From the NCBI GenBank assembly GCA_963978905.1, contig OZ022256.1:22445743-22509742 (forward strand): DNA of 64,000 nt, written 5' to 3'. Within the stretch, counting starts at the first letter, position 1, and each line of letters opens with the position of its first letter. This stretch comes from Trichostrongylus colubriformis (taxonomy: Eukaryota > Nematoda > Chromadorea > Rhabditida > Trichostrongylidae). Below the pieces are notes generated by a model that searched no databases, was not told the origin of the DNA, and worked only from the letters and a program-made list of their open reading frames with translations. A program made the position numbers and the translations under genes. Below are positions 44,901 to 53,900 of the stretch, in pieces.

Positions 44901-47900
44901 GAACAAAGCCGGTTTTCACCTACTTCCGATTAAAGGCAGCTTTCGGGAAAATTCGGACGAGAGTATAAGAAGTAGTGAATATGAAAGCCAAGATGCCTAG
45001 TAACAGGAAAGTGGAGAAAAAACGAATGGAAGTGGCCAAAAACCCAAGAAATAGAACCCCTTCCCACCATTGGTTCTGGGCGCGGACGACCTTTCCGTCA
45101 AGACGCGGGTAGTCCGCATAGGTTTTCCACTGGCATTACCAAGACGTAAGCATGAAGGGATGTTCGGAAATGCGACAGCATCTATTTTCATGTGGTCAGT
45201 TTCAAGCTAAAAGTGAGAAAGCGCGCTCGATACATTCAATCCTGCCGATCTCCTTGACCAACCGCACCGTGACCAACCCCTAATCACGTCGCCTGGAGGC
45301 GGGCTGTCCTTGTCCAAGGCGGCTTGTCCTGACGAGGCCGCCTCCGCCACAGCTCAAGGGGGCGCCTTCCGCGGGGGATTTCGCCGTGCATAGGCCTTCC
45401 AGACCCGTAGTTTTTCATTCAATGCCTCCTTATGGGATTCCCTGTCACCCACATTATCCCGAACACTGTCTTTAATGGAAGGTGCTGACCTTCATTCTCT
45501 AATGAGAAGCGCAGACCAAGCTCCTCAGATTCGAAAATGCTTAGAAAGATTACAGAATCGTAGAACAACAGAATTCATAGATGACAAGAAGTTCGGAGAA
45601 AAGCATACGAGACAAATATGCACAACAGCCTTTGTGTATGGTCACAGACCTTCCCCTTTCGTCGCTCTGTTACGAGCAGATGCATCAAGGAAATCAGGAG
45701 GCTATGGTAGAAAAAACACAGAAGACAATCTCCGACAGAATAAGGGAAATGATCTGACAAAACTCAGTACTTACATTCCAAGACAAGAGCGTCTAAGAGA
45801 AACAATAACTCAACAAAATTCAAGACTTATATTCCAAAATGAAAGCGTCGCTGACCATCGGTAATGTACACGTCCCTTAATGACAAAGGTGAAGGCTTAA
45901 TAGTCATCAAGCTATAGGACAGAGGAAAAGGATGAAAAAACAAGAATGGAAACGTCAGATACTAACTAGGAACCATGTAATGCGCGCCACTGCGCCCCAT
46001 CTGATCGCCGCGTCGCTAATGCGGCACCGACGCGGCGATCAGGTTGGGGGCGGTATCTTCCCACACTAAATTTAAACATTTTTTGAATACTTGTAACCTC
46101 ACTTAGGCTCCATCTTTCGAAGTACCGTGGACTGTTTTCTTGATAACTTCCTCAAACCAGCCTATTTGCCGCTTAGCTTCCCTAATGGTTGCGTAGTTCT
46201 CGATATGGGTATCCAGTCGAGGAAAATTTTGAAAAATTAAAAAAACCGTATGAGAGCGTTCTTGTTGTCCGAGGTCTGCGAGGTTGTCGCTTTCAAATGA
46301 TAACCTGAGTACCATACCTCTAAAATGAAAGAAGCTCCTCCCATCACTACAAATGCTCCACCCACTGCGCCCACGCCTCTTTCATGACTTGGAAAACTCA
46401 CTCCTGACCCTAATCCATCTTTCTCCCGTGTTTGGATCAAATTGACAATCTTCGGTCTGCAAACGGAACATTTCACGGGACGTCCGGTCCATCGTGGGCG
46501 GATCTCAACATCTGTCTACTCCTTACTTTTTGTCCTGCCTTACCCATCCCAAACTTGTCCCCATTCCCACCGGTCGTTTTCCTATAATATCTCATTTCGT
46601 GACGGGAGGGCGGCGGTACAGACGTACAGACAAATGAAACGTTCTACATGTAGTAGGGATTATAAACGAGTCTTCACTGCTTAGTCCACGCTACCCTCTG
46701 TAGCTATATCACTGCCCAGGAATCAGCTTTCAACCCTTTGTTTTGATTTCTCGTCAATGTAGGGCGGAGCACTTGAGATGGTGGGCGGAGCTCGAACGCT
46801 ACATGAAATACAACCTGTGGAAATGGGTACAAGCTTGATATGGTAGGGCATGGTACAAGAAGTAAAGAGAAACATGGACCAAGTTAAGTTCCGCACACGG
46901 TGGGCGGAGCGTGCACTAAAAAGCTCAATCTTTGGATCAGAAATTGTTTGCTCGGTCCGAAAATGGTTCAAACGGGAGGAAAAGATGGGCTAAGGTCAGT
47001 TATGAGTACCCATGAAAGAGGCCTGGGCACGTTGGGCAGAGCGCACTTCGAGTAGGAGTCCGTACAACGGATATCTATACCTCGGTTCCAACGTAGCCTT
47101 GAGACTAAGAAAAATCAGCGAAAATGACCAATGTCCGAGTTATTCTACACACACTTGGAAGCCGCGAAAATCCGCCCACAATGGGCGGAGCGTGATGTGG
47201 CAATGGGTACTAGGTAAATATAAAAAAAAGCAATTCTGATCGACTCACTGACGTCTATCAAGTTATGCGCACTGTAGTGTGCGCTAGCTCGACTGGTGAT
47301 AATACAATATATGCGGCATGGAGAAATGAAGGGAGGTCGCAGAAATCCTTTGTGATCCACAGTGCTCCACAGTGCTCCAGAATCAAGGAGTGCTCCAGGA
47401 TTACAAAGTGCAGGGTGTACCGGTCTATGGTCAGCTATTAGTACCCATGAATGAGGCCTGGACAATATTCATGAAGACGAGGGCTGACTATAACAAAGAA
47501 CAATAATATGCAATTACATTTCGCCAAAATGAGAAAACGTCTAATTCAACGACGCTGTACTGGAGGCCGATAAAGCAAAACGTATCCTCTAAATGAGCGC
47601 GCTACGCGCTACCTATGCTCGCCTCGAATCGCAGGTCCAGTGGCACCGATAAACCAGACGGTGTTGAGCGAGCGGTAAAACGTTTGCGTATACACAACTC
47701 ACACTTGAATTGAGAGTTTTGATTATCAACTTCTTGGTCTCTTCATTTCGTTTTTTCTTCAGTGTCACATTACTCAGCAACCTTTCTTCCATTACAACGG
47801 CCTACCGGGCGTGTACACTTATGGAGAAATCGCGTGGCCGCACGCGGCGAGTCCGTGTTTGGTTTCGTGTGCGATTGCGTACAAGTCCTTTAAAGTCTCA

Positions 47901-50900
47901 CAATAGACACCTAAACTCGTTTTTCCTTCAAAATCTCCTGGACACCAAACGACTAATTGTACCCTATGCTTCCTGCTTACGATAAAGTTTGGTCAGTGTC
48001 CTTTGGTAATCATCGAAATCCAAGCTGTCGAACCACATTCAGCATTTGAAAATGCGTAATTTCGTTGAGATTGCACCAGGGACCATTACTGATTGCCTTC
48101 ATTCATCTTTGAAAGAAGCGATGGTCCCTGGTGCAATTTCGATGGAACTTTTTTTTTACTTCCACTCACAGAGGCTTGCTTACCGAGGCTCCCTGACCGG
48201 ATCAGCAGCCTGCATAACTGTATCATGGTTCTCAGCATCGAAACACAACAAATGCAGCTTTTTTAAAGAGCTTCCACAGCGCCACTGTTTTCGGTCCTAA
48301 GTGGAATGTCAGCTGACAGCGGCAAGCCGTGCTTATGGCGCCGCGGGTGCGACGCCTCGAAGCCATTTTCTACATAAGCGTACACACCCTGGCCCACCAC
48401 GGCATTGCACCAACCATACCTTGGGTGGAACCCTGATTTAACGAGCACTACTGCGTGCGAACCTGTTTTTTTTTTTGGAGAAACAACGCTCACAACGTTT
48501 ACAAAGTGATGGCACCAAGATATCTGTGACAGTAGGATACCAGTCAAGTTCGCAGTTCCTTAATGTGCAGTCTATGTAAGCTTTATTTCAGCTCGCAATT
48601 GCAATATTTGCTGTTGTTGGTCTAATATGTGCACTCACAAAGCAAGCACGAATATGTTGTAACTCAATCCTCATCGTTATGCCACTCATATTCACCTTTG
48701 GATATCCGGAAGAGTGTGCACCGAGAAACGATATGATCATTTACTGGTAACATATACTTTCGAAACAAATATTCGCTTATACTTACCCGATGGCGTTTTT
48801 ACTAACCGTAGCTAGGGGAAAGAAAACCCTATGATGAATATACTCCGATCTTAAGCAACAGAGCGTCAACGGCTAATTCACACAGCCATGTTGCAATTGG
48901 GCAACTCCCAAAAAATGCAGAACGGTCATTGAAACGAGATTAGATTAACTGTGCTCACTATTGCGATAATGTGAAATCTGAAAGGCGCTCCGAAGAGAAA
49001 ATCAGAAAAGTAAAATCCTGGTGGGATTTTACTTTTCTGATTTTCACAAAAAGGAGAATGATTGTCAGGAAGAAAGACTGTCGCGAATTTCGGCGTCACA
49101 CTCAACGAAGCACTGGAGTTTTATCAACATCTCACTGCTCGAAACTTCGGTCTGTAAACGGTCATATGTGTCGATTAACATGGCATGCTTATGGTTGATT
49201 CTTGCATGTGAGAGCGACATGTAGTAATTGAACATGCTTCAACTTCCACAGCCTCAACCTCCTAAGCCGAAGAGGAAAGTAAGTCATGTCACCATTCCTC
49301 CTCGCGATAAGTGGCATAATCCCATGAATAGAAGCGATCTCTCGTTTTGTTCAGTAAAAATAGAACATGATTCACTATCCGTTTTCGAGCTATGACCATC
49401 GACATGACATGTCAGACATCCTCTCATCGGTTTTGTCTGGCTCAAACTTCTCTAGAAAAACCATCGAGAGATGCTATTTGATTCCTTTTTCATAGGAAGG
49501 ATGCTACGCAGTGTCAGTGAAGAAAGATTGGAATAAAGCGGCTAGAATCTACAGAACATGCCCCCCTCCTCCCTATGATCTCTTATCGAGGACCCCTCTG
49601 CAATTTTGGAGGGCGTTAGGCAGTCAGCGCTCAGTAAAGCCATGATTAAGAGCTCATGGCGCGCCATTCGAAGCGGTTTGTACCACTGAGGTGGTTTGGT
49701 CTCTTTGACCCCTCTTTTACAGTGACCTCTATGACGATACGATCCTCATCGAAGATGCCTAGCCCTATGCCTGGACCTACGCAAGTCGTCTGCCTGAAGT
49801 TAAGAGGAACGAGGGCGCACAGCAAGACGACTTATGTACCATACTTGTAATGCACAGAGTGCAGTAAAAGTATTGGACACTCTTACCATTTCGATTTATA
49901 AAGATGGTGTCAAATGATTCCTGCTAGAAATATAGCCTCAGGTCTCTACACACTGACAATACGTCAAAGGAGAGCATGTGCCGATGGCTGCAGGTGTTCA
50001 TCGTAAAAATCCTACCAAACTTTCGCGGGTGTAGGTTCCAGAGAATTGAATAAATGTGAAGGGTGATATAGGCTTCGCCCTCAAAAATCTCCGAAAGGTT
50101 TGTCGGAAAGGATAAGATCCATGCTATTTGGTGTCCAATTCGCAAATCAGCAATCTGATACGCAGGAAAACGAGACCGCAGTAAGGACTTCAAGGCGCGA
50201 GCTTCGCCACAGATCAGCTCTTCCAAAGTCGGATATTTATTCAGAGAGAACATGTCATCCCATTTCTCATTTCTTCTTGCTCCAGACCGCGCTTCTCAAT
50301 AGAGGAATCCAATGAGATTACTGTTGCCCTAGAGTGCTCAAGGCAAGGCGTACCAAACATGCAGGTCACATAAATGAAATGAGTAAACCACGAGATAGGA
50401 AAAGCAATTCGAAATATGTAGATCGTGGCGAATCTCTTACTAATTCTGGGTTCATTCTGCTGAATAAATCTTGCCAGACATCTCAAGTTGAAGGGGCTTC
50501 AGGTGATGGCACACAGAGTTATGCACTTATGAATGTACACTAACACTCAGCTCACGCTGCGTTCTGAAACGAACGACATCTCTACTACTATAGACCATAC
50601 GGAGAAAACCAGCGTGTTGTGACCAGACAAGTTGCCAGTCAATCATACCCAAAACTAAAACTTCTGGAGACCGGTTCAACAGATTTTTATTTAATTTCCT
50701 TTGTGAGCTGACGCTCTGCTGTGTTGAAAGGTCTAGTCAGTCTTTTCGGGGCTCACAACTATTTCTGCGTGCAACACGCATGATGCGAACCTCCTGGTTA
50801 ACATTGGCAACTTTCGATAAAATAGAGATGTTTGTTATCACACATCTCACACCTTATCATCAAAATGAGAACCATGGTCAGCACCGAAACCCTCACTGGA

Positions 50901-53900
50901 AGATGAGATAATCACCCAGTAAGAAAGCACCCATCCACTCTTTTACTCAAAATTTTCGCTCTCCGTTAACAACGTTTGGTCCATGAAGCTATGCAGTATC
51001 AAGCCGCCAAAGCGTACACCGCGCGTCTTCGAGTCGTGATTGTTGCCGAGGGTGCCGTTAAAGGCACATGAAAAATTAAAGGATACAGATCTTAGAAAAA
51101 AATGCTGTCATGTAAATGGTTCGTTTCGCCTCAACCTCATACGAACCATCGTCTTCACCAACCCCTGAGGCTCTTCAGTGACATGCCAGGATTACCTTGA
51201 GTGGGTTAAAGCGCTAAACTATGAAACCAGAGATGCTGAGGAATACGCCGACAAAGAAAAATCCGAAAAAAGTACGCGGTAAGGGGCAAAAATAAGGCCT
51301 CCTGTCTCTGACCTTGGACGAGAGCACCGCGTGGAAACGAGAGTTTGAATCATTTCCGCTGACTGGTATCAGGAGGAACTCTAGGATATCACCTGTTTCC
51401 TCATGTTCACGTCTCCTTTACCAATGGCATCTCTTCCTTATCTAATGTTATTACACAATTCGTAGCCCCATTTGCCACATTGTTGCCATCATTACCACCG
51501 TCAATGCCAACAAACACGTCTGAGATGGGCGCGCCCGAGCTACAGGGTGCGACCCAGCTGCCTTCGAGAGCTCCACGAGCTGCGATGACTCATCATCGCG
51601 TTTCGATATGTGCTCAACCTCCCCGTCCTCTCGGGGAACTACTAGGCCATGTAAAAGGGCTGCAATGTTACCCTAATCCTGGAATGTGCCTTTAAGTGAT
51701 CATACATTTAGCCCGCAGTCAATAGCCAACATAAGCAGTCAGAGAAGATCAAGTTTGGCTTTATTTCATTTCGAACAGCGGTTTTTGTATCATTATTACC
51801 TGATAATTACGCTACCACATTTATAACGCATGCAGTGAAAAGCTTGGTATGGTATAGTCATGTGCTGAAAAGATGAGATGATCAGACACTAGGAAAGGCA
51901 CTACTTCGTACTAATGCAAGCATTGGTAGGAACCTTCGAAAAAAAAAGGGGGGGGGTGTAATCTGCTCAGGCTTTGGATAGACGAAAACGGCGATATATG
52001 GCGAGAGCAGCGGACATCGCAGCTTTGATGACCTTGCTTTAGAGCGAGGAAGAGGAAGACAGTTGCTTTTGCCTTCCACTTTCCAAATAGTGGTAAACCA
52101 CACACATGTTTGGGGGTGTATATCGCTAGGACAGAAACGTCGCGTGGCCGACACGGCGACGCGACGGTTCTGTCCTAGCGGTATACACCCACATGTTTGG
52201 TGACGGGGTACGTCACATTCAGTGCTCCATGCTAATCAATGATCAAATAATGGAAATGATACAGCGGTCCCATATTGATATTGACAGTGTGAAGAGAACT
52301 GAAAAAAGGTATCGGTAAACGCTTCATGACGCAATTCGCAGTGGAGGCCGCACTCCAAGTCCCGTACGAAAGCTCCAAATTGATCGGTCACTCACCCTGG
52401 GACTGCGTCCTTCCACGAGCGCATGACTTACTGCTTCTAGCAGCCGCTTCTCACAGATCCGCACGGATGTGATCAACATGTCAGAGGTACTACAGGCACG
52501 TCCACAGCAGCAAATAACGGAGATTAGAGGGTCCCACTCAAGGTTCACCTGCACTCTATTAGCTCTTGTTCGCTGCTGCACCATGTTTTGCATACACTTT
52601 TATTTTCAACCATTAGATCTGAATAATTGTCGTACCTGTTCTCTTGAAGTGTGCAGAGTGTGAGAAGAAATCACAATAGTGATTTCTGAAGTTACACATT
52701 CGCAGCGATGAAGTTCTCAAAATACCATAACGATCATGCAAGGTGTCGGAGTGACAGCATCCTTGAAATGTTGAGTGATCCTTCATGATACGGCAAGGAA
52801 ATATCAAAATCAAACATCAGTCTCCGATAGAGAATGGCAACAGTAAAACTCGAGAGGGATCTTAGACTACGCGCCTCTGTCAAATTCTCCTTATTGGTGT
52901 CTATCCAACTCGCAGCAGCTTTCAAAGATCTTGTGAAAGACTTCATAGCTTGAAATGAACGTCTATATAAGACTACAAGAACTTCGCTAGACTACGAATA
53001 CTCCACGGACCATGAAGCGGAAGAGTTGAAGTATTAATTTTCGCGAAATCTGCGTACCTTCTTTCCTTCTTTATGAACATTTTTGGAACCCAAACAAATT
53101 CAAACAACATACATATGTATTGTACATTTGTTATCCAAGTGGTTCATCTATTCGACCTTTATAAACTCAGGGAGCCTACAGTTAAAGAGTTGCTGCAGCT
53201 CTGGTTCCCCATCGTTCGTCGGAATTCTTCCACACAGATTTGGACAAAGGCAAAAGCAGTCAGAAAGGGCGGCATGTGGGAAGTATGGAGGAGATGGCAG
53301 TACTGAACAACTCGCTCGAGCATGTTCCGCTGGAGTAAACTCCTTCGTAACTACTTTCCTTTTCAACTTCTACCGGAGACATCGACATGATAACCCTCTA
53401 TCTGCCAGCAGCTCCCAGTAGATCCCTCCCTATGCGTTGCACCGGCGACTCAAACGAAGTCTTGTCTATTTTGACGTCGCAGCCAGGGTCAAGCGTCCAG
53501 TCGAGGAAAATTTTCAGAAAACACGACCCCTACCCCAAAAAAGGGGCCTCAATACGACCCCCCCCCCTTTCACTTATGTTTTGTTAGTTTTCATTTTGCA
53601 ATAAACAAATAAGTGCAATAAACAATGAACGCAATATTTTTTATTGGTATATAACAAGAAATTTGCTTCAACTGGACTAAACAATTACTCACGCGTGTTC
53701 GCCTAAGCCTACGCAAAGGGAATCTACTTTCCCCAGACTTGAGCTAACACCAGGATAATAAAAAAAACTCGAATTTGCTTCATCAAAGTTATTTCATTGC
53801 AAAATTCGAACCCAATTCGGCTAGTGCTACGCCCTCTCTGCGCTCTAACCATAGCGTTAGAGACCGTCTCTAACGCTGTGGATAGGCGTAGCATACTACT

